Shown: in pieces, positions 11,288 to 23,620 of the stretch
Numbering within the stretch: position 1 is the stretch's first letter
Layout: each line of letters starts with the position of its first letter
Origin: Microcebus murinus
Taxonomy: Eukaryota > Chordata > Mammalia > Primates > Cheirogaleidae
DNA: 64,000 nt
Assembly (NCBI RefSeq): GCF_040939455.1
Contig: NC_134120.1
Coordinates: 15,304,501 to 15,368,500 of the forward strand
Direction of reading: 5' to 3'
Notes under the pieces: model-generated
Told to the model about the DNA's origin: nothing
What the model saw: only the letters and a program-made list of their open reading frames with translations
Databases searched by the model: none
Position numbers and translations under genes: made by a program

Positions 11288-14200
11288 TTTCTGCGTTATT
11301 TTACGTAGGATAATGGCCTCCAGTTCCATCCATGTTGCTGCAAAAGACACAATTTCATTCTTTTTGTGGCTGAGTAGTATTCCATGGTATATATACACCA
11401 CATTTTCTTTATCCAATTATCTGTTGATGAATACTTAGGTTGATTCCATGACTTAGCTATTGTAAATAGTTCTGCAATAAATATACAAGTGCAGGTGTCC
11501 TTTTTATATAATGATTTCTTTTTCTTTGAGTAGATACCCAGTAGTGAAATTCCTGGATTGAATGGAAGGTATGCTTTTAGTTCTTTGAGAAATCTCCATA
11601 CTGTTTTTCATAGAGGTTGTGCTAATTTACATTCCCACCAACAGTGTATAAGCATTCCCTTTTCTCTGCATTCTTGGCAACATCTGTTGTTCCTTGACTT
11701 TTTATAATGGCCATGCTGACTGGTGTAAGATGGTATTTCATTGTGATTTGAATTTGCATTTTTCTGATGATTAGTGATGTTGGGCATTTTTCACATATTT
11801 GTTGACTGCTTGTATGTCTTCTTTTGAAAAATGTCTGTTTATGTCATTTGCCCAATTTTTAATGGGGTTATTTGGTTTTTCCTTACTGAGTTGTTTGAGT
11901 CTTTGTAAGTTCTGAAATTAGCCCTTTATTAGATGCAGAGTTTGCCAATATTTTCTCCTATTCTGTAGGTTCTATTTACTTTGTTGATTCTTTTTGTGCA
12001 AAAGCTTTTTAGCTTAATTCTCATTTGTATAGCTTTGTTTTTGTTGTGTTTGCTTTTGATGACTTAGTGATAAATTGTTTGCCTAGGCCGAAGTCTAGAA
12101 TAATTTTTCCTAGGTTTTCTTCTAGGATTTTTATAATTTCAAGTCTTACACTTAAGTCTTTAATCAATCCTGAGTTAATCTTTATATATGGTAAGAGTTT
12201 CATTCTTCTGAATATGGCTATCCAATTTTCATTCTTCTGAATATGGCTATCCAATTTTCATTCTTCTGAATATGGCTATCCAATTTTCTCAGTACCATTT
12301 ATTGAATAGGGTATCCTTTCTCTACTGTATGTTTTTGTCAACTTTGTCAAAGATAAGCAGGCTATATGTATGTGACTTTATTTCTGGGTTCTCATTGATC
12401 TATATATCTATTTTATACCAGTAACATGCTGTTTTGGTTACTATAGCCATGTATTTATAATTTAAAGTTAGGTAATGTGATACCTCCAGCTTTGTGCTTT
12501 TTGCTTAGGATTGTTTTGGCTATTAAGGCTTTTTTTCTATTCCATATGAATTTTAGGATTTTTTCCAATTCTGTGAAAAATTATGTGATGATTTGATAGG
12601 AATTTTGTTGAATCTGTGATTGTTTTGGGCAGGATAGTCATTTTAATGATATTGATTCTTCCAAACCATGAGCATGGGATGCTTTTTCATTTGTTTGTGT
12701 CATCTACAATTTCTTTCATCAGTGTTTTGTAGTTCTTCTTGTAGAGATCTTGCACCTCCTTGGCTAAATGTTTTCATAGGTACTTTATTATTATTGTTAT
12801 TATTTGTAGCTATTGTAAATGGGATTGAGTTCTTGATTTGGTTCTCAGCTTGCTGGTGATTTAATTTTTAAAATTATTTTTTGTTGTTTACTTAGGTTTT
12901 CTATATATCTTTAAGTTAGTTTTGGTAATTTGCATATTTCTAGCATATTATAATTCTTCTCTACTGTATTTTCATTCCTTGTGTTGTTTAGTTTTATCTC
13001 AACCTTGTATTTTATTATTTTGTTCAATCTCACCAGAGATTTTCTGTTTTGTCTCTTTAAAGAACCACTTTCGATTTTTGTTGACCTTCTCTGTTGTTTC
13101 TTTGTTTTCTGTTTTATTAATTTTTTCTCTTGATTTTATTATTAAGTGTCTTCTATGTTCTTTGAGTTTTCTCTGCTGTCCTTTTAATAGATTTTCAAAT
13201 TTAACAATTCATTCGTTTTTCATCATTTTTCTTTTCTTAATGTAAGTATAAGGTTATAAATTACCTCTAAATATCATCAGTATATATTATAAGTTGTGGT
13301 TCACAATATGTGGTTCTGTTACTGACATCAGTTCTGATTATCTTGTCATTTCCATCATGGAGTAATCTTTAACTCATGAGTTCTTTAGGATTGCATACTT
13401 CAGTTTCCAAGTATGTTGACATTTTTACTTGATTTTTCAGTTAATTGCTTTTAATAATAGTAACTTAATAATAGAAACTTGTTAGAAGATTGTGTCCTGG
13501 TTTATGATCCTTTTCTTAATGTTCCAGGTGTTCTTTAAAACAGTATATATTATCTATTTTTGTTGGATACAGACCTCTATATCTATATCTCTCATGTCAA
13601 ATTTTTTATAATGTTGAACAAATCTTCCATAGACTTTCTAATGATTGTTGACTTGATCTGGCGATTTCTGATGGAGATGTGTTAAAATCTTCCATTCTGG
13701 TTTTCTTAACTTTTAATTCTTTTAGTTTTTACTTGATATGTTTCAGAGTTGTGTGTTAGGTGCATATAAGATTATCCTACTAGTGTGCATTGTTTTGTGG
13801 CATGATGTAGTGTCTTTCTTTATCCTTAGTAACCTTTTTTGATTAAATTCTATTGTATTATTAACATTATAAAAGCTTCCTTTGATTAATATATGCCTTG
13901 AATATCATTTCCCAAACTTTTTAACCTTTCACTGGTAACTTTGTTTTAGAAATTTTCTAGATTTGGTTTGTTATTGTTGTTCATTTGTTTTAATCCAATT
14001 TGATGGTCTCTGTCCTTTAATAGGTAGGTTGATTCAATTTATATCTATTGTGATTACTGCTACATTTGAATTTATTTCTACCATCTGGTTTCTCTTTACC
14101 AGCGTTTTATTTTTCTTCTCTGCTTTCTGTTGGGCTAATAAACTTTTTTAAATGTTCTCTTTGTTTTCCTCTCCTGTTTCAGAAGCTCTTGACAGTATTA

Positions 14201-14330
14201 TTATTCTTGTAAAATTAACCTTAGCCTTATTTTTTCTTAACAATGTGCCAAGCTCATCTAGTCTCCTCCAGAACATTAAATCTCTGCTGCTAACCTACCT
14301 CATTCCATTTACTCATTCAACAAATATTTT
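11288..14330 (-). mobile_element. Antisense L1 LINE (3' UTR and ORF2), part 1
   Basis: The minus strand reads L1 from the 3' end inward: 'TGGAACTGGAGGCCATTAT', 'CCATGGAATACTACTCAGCC', then ORF2 C-terminal text and, at 12021-12254, a degraded ORF2 frame (LGKQFITKSSKANTTKTK). Further in, the RT and upstream ORF2 parts are decayed. A 29-base tandem triplication lies at 12201-12287. There is no intact ORF. Confidence 0.85.
12201..12287 (+). repeat. Three exact tandem copies of a 29-base unit inside L1
   Basis: The unit starts CATTCTTCTGAATATGGCTA and is repeated at 12201, 12230 and 12259 without a mismatch. In related L1 elements this text occurs once, so the array is a local expansion. Confidence 0.97.
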
Positions 14331-14600
14331 TTGGTTTTTTGTTTGTTTTTAAGACAGGGTCTTGCTCTGTCTCCGAGGTTGGAGGTGCAATGGTGTAATC
14401 ATAGCTCACTGTAGCCTAGAGCTCCTGGGCTAAAGTGATCCTACACACATACCACCATACCACCTAATTTTTAAAATTATTTTTGTAGAGACAGGGTCTT
14501 GCTATGTTGCCCAGGCTGATTAAATTTCTGTCCTCAAGCGATCCTCCCACCTGAGCCTCTCAAAGCACTGGTATTACAGGTGTGAGCCACCTCGACAGCC
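14331..14600 (-). mobile_element. Old dimeric Alu SINE (AluJ-like)
   Basis: This is the complement of an Alu with both arms but many substitutions (GACAGGGTCTTGCTCTGTCT, ATTTTTGTAGAGACAGGG, ending GAGCCACCTCGACAGCC). A weak target duplication is AACAAATATTTTTTG before and AACAAGCATTTTTTG after. It lies inside the L1 block. Confidence 0.88.
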
Positions 14601-15790
14601 AACAAGCATTTTTTGAATACTTCCTATATGATATTCACTGTGCTAAGGGTTGAAAGTATAGCAGAGAGCAAAGAAAAATCCTGTCTCCTGGGGAGCTTAT
14701 ATTCCATGGGAAATGGACATACTTATGCCTGTTTCATCTAGTTATTGTCCAGAACTTCATTCTTTAAAAGATAAAATGCACAAAAATAAATGTACTCCTT
14801 TGCTTTTCTTCTTTTAGTAATCAATAATTAATTAAACTTATCAATTCCTTTTTTATTTCTATGTTTGCTGTTGTTTCTTGATTCCATTTGTTTTTCTGTC
14901 GGGATTCATTGTTCTTCTTGCTTAGTGGCTGTTCTGTGAGGCTCTCTGGGCAATAAACTCCCTTAGTCTTTGTATGTCTACAAAGGTTATCAACGTGTCC
15001 CTTCTCTTATGTTGATAGTAAAGCTAGATACAATTCCAGGTTAACAGGTATTTTTCCAGCACTTTGAAGATTTTACTCCATTAACTTCTGAAATAAACTG
15101 TTGCTGATGAAAGGTTGGAATTCAATCTAAATATTCCTTTGTAGGTATAATAATGTCATTTTTCTATGATAGCTCCAAAGGTTTTTCAATTTTCATAGAT
15201 GTTTTTCAGTTTCACAGTTACATCTACATATAGATTTAATTTTATTTATTTTTCTCAGTACATAGAGAATATTTTTACTATGAGGGCTTGTGGCTTTATT
15301 CACTTCTAGAATTTTCTTACCTATAACATCTTCAAATAATGCTTCTTTGAAATTTTCTCTTTTGTACTTTCTTGAATCTTTATAGGTGCATGCAGTCTCT
15401 CAATCTAGCTGTCGTGTGTGTCTGTCTCTTTTCTCTCCAAGTCTCTTCATTTCTCTGGCCTGCATTCAGGTACATTACATAATGCTCCCTTTAATTTACT
15501 CTGATGGCTATCTCTTTGCCTGTATTTAGTCTAAAATTTGTCCTATCCATTGAGCTTTTAATTATAATTACTATATATTTTTTATTTTCTTGATTTCTAA
15601 TTGCTTAGTTCTCATACACTCCTGCTCTTCATTCATTTGTGCCTGGTTATTGTTTCATCATATTTTGTTGATATTTATAGATAATTTTCCTTTATTTGCC
15701 TTCAATGACCTTTAGCATAATTACCTAAAAATTATTTTTACTTTGTTGTATTACTTTAATTTCATTGATTTTGCTGATACTGATTTCCCT
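14601..15790 (-). mobile_element. Antisense old L1/HAL1-like LINE, part 2
   Basis: After the Alu the T-rich antisense L1-like text continues: 'AGGTATTTTTCCAGCACTTTG', 'AGATTTTACTCCATTAACTTC', 'ACTGTTGCTGATGAAAGGTTG'. No frame is intact. Whether it is the same element as part 1 is not clear. Confidence 0.55.
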
Positions 15791-17040
15791 GCTCAAGTTT
15801 CAAATTTTGGTTTTTAGGGTCTTTTCCAGAAGGTTTCCCTCTATCTCTGGTAACTTTGCTGCTGTCTCCAACAACCTTCCACGTCCCCAGAGCAAACAGT
15901 CCAGAACCAGCTGTTACTGATAAAAACCTCAGAGATACTGCACTCACAGAATCAGGTGGCCTCATAGCTCAGGTCCTATGTGAAACAATGTACCTGTCTT
16001 CTGACCTTCCTTCCTGGGCATGTGCAGCTCTGAAAAAACTAGAACTCTAAGCAACTGTTGCTGCAGATTTTTCCAGCTCTTTTTTTCCACTGGGGGAAGC
16101 CCCACTTCCCTCTCTGCTTTTGGGCAGAGACCCTGGCTTCATTTCTCACCTCATAGCATTCTTAATCCCTATGGTTCCCCAAGGATTGCAGCCCAGAACA
16201 GCTCTGCCTACGATGACCAAGAGCCCGGCAGGCCAGCATCTGCCAGTGTTAGGTGCAGAGCTGGTGCTGATAAGGAGGAGGATTGTCTTCAAAGCGTGAA
16301 CTATCAGTGCCACCCACTTCCAACCATCTCCCCACTTTGACAGACACTCAGGATGGTATTTCAACAGCTCCTAGTCGCATTTCATACCAGGTCTTCCCAG
16401 CACGCCATCAAAATATACCCTTCCTATAGATTATTCTCCTGAGCTCTTAACTTTTTCCTCTGTTCAAAAGTTCACTGACTTCCCTAATTCTACCCACATT
16501 ACAGCTGGAAAAAATTATACTTAAGGGAAGGAGTAATCACAAGCGAGGTTTTATGTTTGTAATTGTTTTAAGATGGAGGAACCCATACTCAAGGCCCAAC
16601 TCCAATGTCAGTGGGACAAAGAATTGCTGACGGCTTCAATGTAGTACACCACAGATATCTGAGCTTCCATTTTATTTTCTTGTAGAGTTTAATAATATAT
16701 TTGATTACAGGTACTTAAATATGTCATGGCTGAAGACATTAGCCTTTATCTAAGACTGGGCAATTAAAAGATTATTCATCAGTTACTGTCTTATTTAGAC
16801 ATTTTGCTAAAAATATTCGTTGGTCTTAAACAAGAAGTTTGGTGTATATGAAAGTCATTGCTACCTTCTCAGCAAGTGATAATCTATTTAAATTCCCATG
16901 CAGAGATTTCATTTTCACTTACTACTGAGACCAGGATAGGGTCCTGTTGAGTGCTGTCCCTTAATCTATTCATAAGCTCACAGGAAAACCATCAAAATGT
17001 ACTTTGTACTGAACAATAGAAATAGGACATGATGGATGGA
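15791..17040. other. No gene seen
   Basis: Unassigned intergenic DNA. Overlapping frames at 15856-16364 have no recognisable domain and lack splice or initiation context. Confidence 0.35.
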
Positions 17041-17161
17041 TTTATTTTTTAATTTAATTTGAACTAATATTTATTAATAATATTTATATATTAATAAGTT
17101 AAATATTTATATACTAATGTTAAATATTAATACATAAATATGTTAAATATTAATATATAAG
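17041..17161. repeat. AT-rich low-complexity tract
   Basis: This tract is almost entirely A and T, with repeated TTAAATATTAATA-type words and several small palindromes such as TTAATATTAA variants. Confidence 0.85.
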
Positions 17162-18600
17162 TTACCATTTATTATTGTCATGCTCATGAGTGATATATCA
17201 TGAGTGATGAGCATGTCACAGGCATCACCCACCAGTGGGCAGAGAGGAAGGTTTGGATCCACCACGGAGAACCTAGAAGCCTCAGGTTTACTAGCAATAG
17301 ACAACCTCTGTATTCTTTGCCATCCACATTTTTTTCCACTAGAACTTTTAATAAAGAAGTATAAAATATATTGAGAGTTTCGTCTCCCTTCATTTTTCTT
17401 GTTTTGCATACATTAGCCAGAAGCAGGTGGTAGGAAAATTCAAATGTCTGGACCATTTACAAACTGGGTAATCAATCACTAAATATCTTACTTACCTGCT
17501 TTTTTTCTTTTATAGAATTTAAAAATGGAGATGGAGTCAGCGTTTCTAAAGGACGATCATATAAGGAAATTAGGAGTGTCATATGTTAAGCTATCATAAT
17601 CAAAGAATTCTGAAACAGCCAATTGAAACCAACACAGTTTTGCAAATTCCAGAGGGCAAAGGCAGCTGACTTTCATGCTGACTTCAAATATGTATTCATA
17701 ATGTGCAATTTACTGCTACACTCTGCTAAAACTTTTTATTAATGTGCCATTTTTCTTCTGGTACAGGAACTCCACTCTGTCATTCTTAATATTTCTGCTT
17801 TACTTTGGGCTGTCAGTGGTAATTTCCTTGTGGTTAGAGATGCAAATAGCCTCAGCCTTCATGGGAGGGTCGCCAAGGCCCTGCCTAGTCCCTTTTCCAG
17901 GGGAAGAGGCTTCATGCAGAGAACATGGGAAGATGATGACAATGACGATGATGAGAGACTGAGAACTCAGTAGCTAAGGGAGGCAATTTTGCGGGAAGAG
18001 ATGACATTGAAGAATGCCTTTAATGGTAGCTGTCAGGGAGTGTTTGCGACATGGAGTCCTGCTTAATATTTCCTGCTAAATGACAGCGCCGTGTCCTCAT
18101 GCTGGCGCTGAGGAAATACAGAGTGCAAGATTCCAGAGAATTATTTTATTCCCACAAATGTAATTACTGAGCACACACTCTCAGCTCCAGACTTACAGCG
18201 ATGCTGTCCTGAAGGCCCGAGGAACAGGGGAGGAACTGGCATGTGGAGGAAGGACAGATTATAGCAGGTGACACCAGTATAGCCAGGTCAGCGTGGGCGC
18301 AGCAGGTAGGCTTCACTGGGCAGTCACAGAAGGGCATGAGCAGGAGAGAGGGACAGTCCTTCCGTGTCGCCTGGAGGTCGTGGTTGATTTTCTGTGGAGG
18401 AGCCTCACGCTCTGTCACCTGGCCAGGAGAAGAAACACCCTCTCACCTGGGCTTCTGTCTTAATGCAGCACTCGCTGCACCAGATCAACAAGGCCACATC
18501 CTACCCCAAGCTAGGACCCCAGGTTTCTCTCATTCCAGTACCCTTGCCTATGAAGCATCTAACCCAGTAGGTTCACATTCTAACCCCAGAAACTCCAGGG
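17162..18600. other. No gene seen
   Basis: Intergenic DNA without a recognised repeat or gene. GC content rises after 18200. Confidence 0.35.
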
Positions 18601-18644
18601 GAAGGGGCGAAGGGTAACAGCACCCTAGGGCCTTGCCGTTCCAA

Positions 18645-18790
18645 GCGCATCAGCATCACCTGGGAGCTTGGTAGAAATGCGGACTCTCGGGCCCCGCCCT
18701 AGACCTGCTGAACCAGAATCTGCCCTTGAACAAGATCCCCAGCGATCTCTGTGCAGTGCAGTTTGGGAAGCACCGACTTAGGGGCATTTA
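18645..18790 (+). repeat. MER58/MER20-like hAT remnant
   Basis: The text 'GCATCACCTGGGAGCTTGG', 'GGGCCCCGCCCTAGACCTGC' and 'TTTGGGAAGCACCGACTTA' follows a common non-autonomous Charlie-type element. Confidence 0.6.
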
Positions 18791-18824
18791 TATGTCTGGG
18801 AACCAAAGTGCGAACCTCTCTACC

Positions 18825-19385
18825 TGCTATAGACTCAATGTCTGTGTCCCCCAGATGCAAGTGTTGAAATCCAGGCCCCACCGTGATGGTGTTAGGAGGT
18901 GGGGCCTTTGGGAGTTGATTAGGTCGGGAGGGCTGAGCCCTCACAAATAGGATTAGTGCCGTTAGAAAAGGGATCCCAGCGCAGGCGTCCTCAAACTACG
19001 GCCCACGGGCCACATGCGGGTGTTTTTGCCCGTTTGTTTTCCTTACTTCAAAATAAGATATGTGCAGTGTGCATAGGAATTTGTTCATAGTTTTTTTTTT
19101 TTTAAACTATAGTCCGGCCCTCCAACGGTCTGAGGGACAGTGAACTGGCCCCCTGTTTAAAAAGTTTGAGGACCCCTGCCAGAAAGCCTCCAGCCCCCTC
19201 CCAGAGAGGGCACAGAGATATGAGAGCCATCTACACACTAGGAAGCAGGCCCTCACCAGACACGGAACCTGCTGGTGCCTTGACCTTGGACTCCCCGGTC
19301 TCCAGAACGGTAAGAAACCAATTTCTGTGTGTTCTAAGCCACCTATATTACAGTCTTGTCATAGCGGCCCGCACAGACTAAGGCG
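18825..19385 (+). mobile_element. ERVL-MaLR solo LTR (MST/MLT1-like) interrupted by hAT element
   Basis: The LTR starts TGCTATAGACTCAATG, has the GTTAGGAGGTGGGGCCTTTG block, and ends near GACTAAGGCG. A 5-base duplication CTACC occurs at 18820-18824 and 19386-19390. The 197-base hAT copy at 18982-19178 splits it; without that, the LTR is 364 bases. Confidence 0.82.
18982..19178 (+). mobile_element. Short non-autonomous hAT-like DNA transposon, copy A
   Basis: This 197-base element has the same ends as the copy in SEC11C intron 2 (CAGGCGTCCTCAAACTACGG at the left, AGTTTGAGGACCCCTG at the right). It also shares the internal TTGTTCATAGTT and GGTCTGAGGGACAGTGAACT blocks. Its insertion in the MaLR LTR is clean, but the 8-base duplication is not obvious. 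Confidence 0.85.
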
Positions 19386-19390
19386 CTACC

Positions 19391-19947
19391 TCCTCCAGCT
19401 TCGTACACACCCAGCCAGGTGCCCGTCTCAGGTGTGCATTGCTGTGGGGGGAACACTGAGGAGGAGGGGGTGAGTGAGGAGTGTGGCTCTCAGGGAGGGG
19501 CTGCCTCTGGCGGGACATGTGCCACATGGCAAAGGTACAGTGGGCAGAACAGGCTCTAGAAATGCTGGCAGTTAAGAGGGCTGGGAATGCAGGCACCACT
19601 TTTCCTAGTAATGTCGTGTGGAAGAGGAATTCCTGACCTGCTTAACAGAGACGCACCTCCTCTGCGGAGATAAGAAAACTGCTCTTATGTCGGATGCTCA
19701 ACTCTGGCTGCCTGTGAGACTAACCTGTAGCTTTAGAAAAATGCAAAGTCTGGTCCCTCCAGCAGAGACTCCCTTTCAAACAAGCTGGGCAGGGGCCAGA
19801 AACCCCGATTATTCTAAGTGCCCAAATGATTTCCAGGGGCAGCCAGGACCACAGCAAAGCACTGATGATAGGAAACGCATAGAAAATGAAGCAGCTGTTG
19901 GAAAATCCTGGGCCTCCTGGGGATTAGGAAGAACTTCCCCTTTCCCC
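19391..19947. other. No gene seen
   Basis: GC-moderate intergenic DNA between two LTRs; no recognised element. Confidence 0.35.
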
Positions 19948-20456
19948 TGAAAGTTTGCTGAAAGATCAAGTCACAATTAAAGCAGATTAATAAGAGAAAG
20001 AGATTTATTTACTGTGCACATAGGGAGAATCACAGAGTGATTACCCAATATCCCAATGAGGTCCATAAATTTTTATACCCTCCTTTTAGAGCAGAGGGAG
20101 CTACGAGGAGTGCAGCTAATTCTGTTTAGGGGTAATAAATGGTTGCTAGGGAGGGTGACTGGATGGGGAAAACAGATTGACTTGTAAATAATTATCTTTG
20201 CAAATTAAATTAACCTGAGAGTTGCAGGTATTATCTTAATGGTTTAGGCTGGGTCTGGTTGCATCGTAGATCTCTCCTGCAATAAATACATTGAGCTAAC
20301 AAGGAGGGGAAGGGAAGTCAATTGTTCTTTTCATGGGTCATCTGGTCATGTGCGTAGAAGGAAAGCCCCTTCCAAGACCTGTTTGATCTCTAAGGGCCTT
20401 TAATTCAAAATGCTCTTTATGTCATATTTTGGGGTGAAATTTCCTAAATTCCTGCA
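19948..20456 (-). mobile_element. ERV1-class solo LTR
   Basis: On the minus strand the segment runs from TGCAGGAATTTAGGAAATTTC to ...GCAAACTTTCA, so it has TG...CA ends. It has a GGTATAAAAATTT TATA box (complement near 20063-20080) and an AATAAA signal (complement near 20005-20012), in LTR order. The first words resemble MER39/MER50-type LTRs. No target duplication is visible. Confidence 0.65.
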
Positions 20457-22030
20457 GCCTACTCTCGTTGCTTTCTTTCCACTTCTGGCCTCTTTTCCTT
20501 TCTCCCCCTGGACTCCCCACATGGCAAAAGCTGGAAATAGCAACAGGCAGAGGTAGGGAGGCTCCAAGCGCAAAGGCACCTCAAAGAGTTCAGGTCAGCG
20601 GCTGTCCACCGCGGCTGCAGGCTGTGGCTGCAGGTGAGAGCCGTTGCTGATGGGAAAGCCCTTCCCAGCTCCAGGGAGACGCGGAGGGCTCACCTCTGCC
20701 GTGCTGGGCCCGGCGTCGCTCAGTTTGCAGCCGGGGAGAATTACAGGAACTGTCTGGAGTTCCGTTTCCAGACAATTTGTTACTTATCTTTTTATCTTTG
20801 ACTATTTGTTTTTTAAATTTCCTCTTAAACCCCTTAATCTCCACTTTACATCTTCCCTGTCATGGTCCCTGCAGTGATTTCTCATCTGCTAAGTTTCTGT
20901 CAGTTGCCTGCATGATGCAAATTTGTTATTTTTTTAATTTAAACAACATGGATCAAAATTTTAAACTAACCAATGTATCAAAGCCCACTTACGTGCCCCT
21001 ATGTGGGGCGTGTGCGTGCCTGCATGGGACAGGGCGGTGGGAGGGGAGACATTGTGCATAAAGTCACTCTCCAGCGGGTATAGGGAGTAAGTTTGTCAGT
21101 GTGGCCACCGTGTCTGAACTCGGTCAACTAGACACAATCTCTGTTTAATGAAAACAAATGTGTGACTGCATAGACTCGGAGAATTCACGTTCCCCACACC
21201 TCAAATTTCCCTACCAAGGCTATCAAGGTGCCTGCAATGACCCCATTGTGCTACTTCCCGTGGAGAATGAAGGCCTCTTTTTTTTTTTTTTTTAAGTTTG
21301 CCACAAAAACATAAATATTCCTGAGAATCAGACATTAAGTTCCTACTAGTCACTCCCTTTCTGCATATTAGTTCAGGAGCTCTGTCCTCCAAGGCCTGAG
21401 ACCCAGAAGAGGCAACGTGGGGAAGCCCCAGGGCACCCGAGAGGGCCAAAAGTATTGAGGGGGTAGGTAGAGAGGAAGGATTTTTTTTATTATTATTTGG
21501 CTTTTTTAGTGCTGGTCCTGGATAAATCCCCATAGTCCTAGCAGGACGTGAGGACATGCAGGACAAGTGAATGAATGGTCAGAAAGGAATGGACAGTTGC
21601 ACACAGGACAGATGTGGAGCAGAAACTGTTACAGCCTCTGAAGGCTCCGGGTCACACTCCTGTCTCCTTAGTGGCTTTGGCCCCCAACTTGCCGGTGCAA
21701 ACACTGGGGCAAGGTTCCCTGACACTGACCCACCCTGTCCACTTCCGGCTGTTGGGGCTGTGCGGTGGGACTGAGACCCTGTGCCCACATCGCTTAATTA
21801 CCAGGGCTGAGACCAGGCCACCGTGTCAGTGAGGCTGAAATGCTTCTGCGAGGAGAAGGGGCAAAGGCAGGGCTGAGCTGGAGGGCTTTATCTTTCAGGC
21901 CTCTTGCTACTTACTCAAAACCGCAGGAGGAACCCGCTTTCCTAGGAACCAGGGCTGCCTGCTTGCTTAGGAAGCGGAACAAGAGGGCGCCGACACATTC
22001 TGGGAGAACTCGATCTCTAGTTTCACTCGG
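20457..22030. other. No gene seen
   Basis: Mixed intergenic DNA. A T-run lies at about 21277-21294. Open frames near 21200-21830 overlap on both strands and lack any motif I know. Confidence 0.35.
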
Positions 22031-22034
22031 TTCT

Positions 22035-22440
22035 AGCCACACTGGTCTCCTCGCTGCTGTTAACACTCGCTGTTCTCTCTGCCTGAAACCCTTGCCCCAG
22101 ATACCTGCCTACCTTGCTCCCCCGCCCCCAGCTCTTTGCTCAAATGCTACCTTTTCAGAAAGGTTTTCCCTGGCCGTGGATTTTAATATTACAACTCCCT
22201 ACAGCACTTTCTGTCCTCCTCTCCTGCTTTATTTTTCTCCATAATATTTAACACACTCTGACAGTCTACATATTTTGCTTAATTTTCTGTCCCCGCTTTA
22301 AATTATCTTTCTGTCCCTACTTGGATCTAAATTCATTCAAGGCAGAATGTTTTCTCTTTTGTTCATGGCTATATTTCCAGTGCATAGAATAGGGACTGGC
22401 ACCCAATAAATGCTTAGTAAATATTTGCTGAATGAAGAAA
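22035..22440 (+). repeat. L2 LINE 3' end
   Basis: The sequence follows L2: 'GCCTGAAACCCTTGCCCCAG', 'CTTTGCTCAAATGCTACC', then 'GGGACTGGCACCCAATAAATG' and TTTGCTGAATGAA at the 3' end. Confidence 0.72.
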
Positions 22441-22552
22441 TAGAACATCAGAATTGGAAAGGACTTTAAAAATAATGCCATTTAGCCTCGGTCAGTCCCT
22501 AGCTTACAACAGAGAGAAATGGGTATGTGCGAAGACCATTTCTTTCACTGCA

Positions 22553-23620
22553 ATGATTTTTTTTTTAAATTTCAGAATATTATGTGGGTACAAATGTTTT
22601 TGTTACAAGTTTTGCTTTTGTATAGTTTGAGTCAGTGTTATAAGTGTGTCCATCACCCAGATGGCGTGAATTATACCCATTAGGTGTGAATTTACCCAAC
22701 CCTTCTTCCCGCACTCACGTGGTTGAGTTTCCTGTGACTTTTACTTCCACATGTGCATATAAGTGTTGATCAATTAGTTTCAGTTTAATAGTGAGTACAT
22801 GTAGTGTTTGTCTTTCCATTCCTATGATACTTCACTTAGAAGAAGGTCTCCAGTTCCATCCAGGTTGTTACAAAAGGTATTAGTTACCCCCCCCTTTTTT
22901 TATAACTGAGTAGTACTCCATGGTATGCACATATCACATTTTACTAATCCACTCATGTATTGATGGGCACTTGGGTTGATTCCACATCTTTGCGATTGTG
23001 AATTGTGCTACAATAAACATTCTAGTGCAACAGTCTTTTTTAAAAAATAACTTTTTTTTTCTTTGGGTAAATGCCCAACAGTGGGATTGCTGGATCAAAT
23101 GGTAGATCTACTTTTAGTTCTTTGAGGAATCTCCATACTATTTTCCATAGAGGTTGTACTAGTTTGCAGTCCCACCAACAGCGTTTACGAGTTCACTTCT
23201 CTCCACATCCACGCTAACATCTGTTGTTTTAGGACTTTTGTGATAAAAGCCATTCTCACTGGAGTTAGGTGATATCTCACCGTGGTTTTGATTTGCATTT
23301 CCGTGATTAGAGATGTTGAGCATTTTTTTCATATGTTTATTAGCCATTAGTCTATCTTCTTTTGAAAAGCTTCTGTTCATGTCTTTTGACCACTTTTAAT
23401 GGGGTTGTTTGATTTTTTTCTTACTGTTTTACTTGAGTTCTTTGTAGATTCTGGTTATTAGCCCTTTATCGGATGTGCAGCATGGAAATATTTCCTTCCA
23501 TTCTATAGGTTGTCTGTTCGCTCTATTGATTGTTTCCTTGGCTGTGTAGCAGCTTTTTATTATAATTTGATCAGGTCCCATTTATTAAATAAATAAATGT
23601 TGTTGCTGTGATTGCCTTTT
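22553..23620 (-). mobile_element. Antisense L1 LINE, 5' truncated
   Basis: The minus strand is an L1 3' UTR and ORF2 C-terminal part. A degraded frame lies at 23159-23380. The plus strand shows 'TGAGTAGTACTCCATGGTATG', 'GTGGGATTGCTGGATCAAATG' and 'GAGGAATCTCCATACTATTTTCC', all typical antisense L1 words. Elements of this form belong to the L1M/L1P age class. Confidence 0.87.

Noticed and set aside
12201..12287. CRISPR-like direct repeats
   Set aside because: The 29-base units are head-to-tail without spacers and lie in an L1 of a primate genome.
12668..14352. Several hydrophobic frames that look like membrane proteins
   Set aside because: They are the plus-strand shadow of T-rich antisense L1 sequence, not genes.
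21201..22244. Overlapping frames of 69-134 codons as a possible small gene
   Set aside because: Frames occur on both strands over the same bases, include L2 sequence and show no initiation or splice context.
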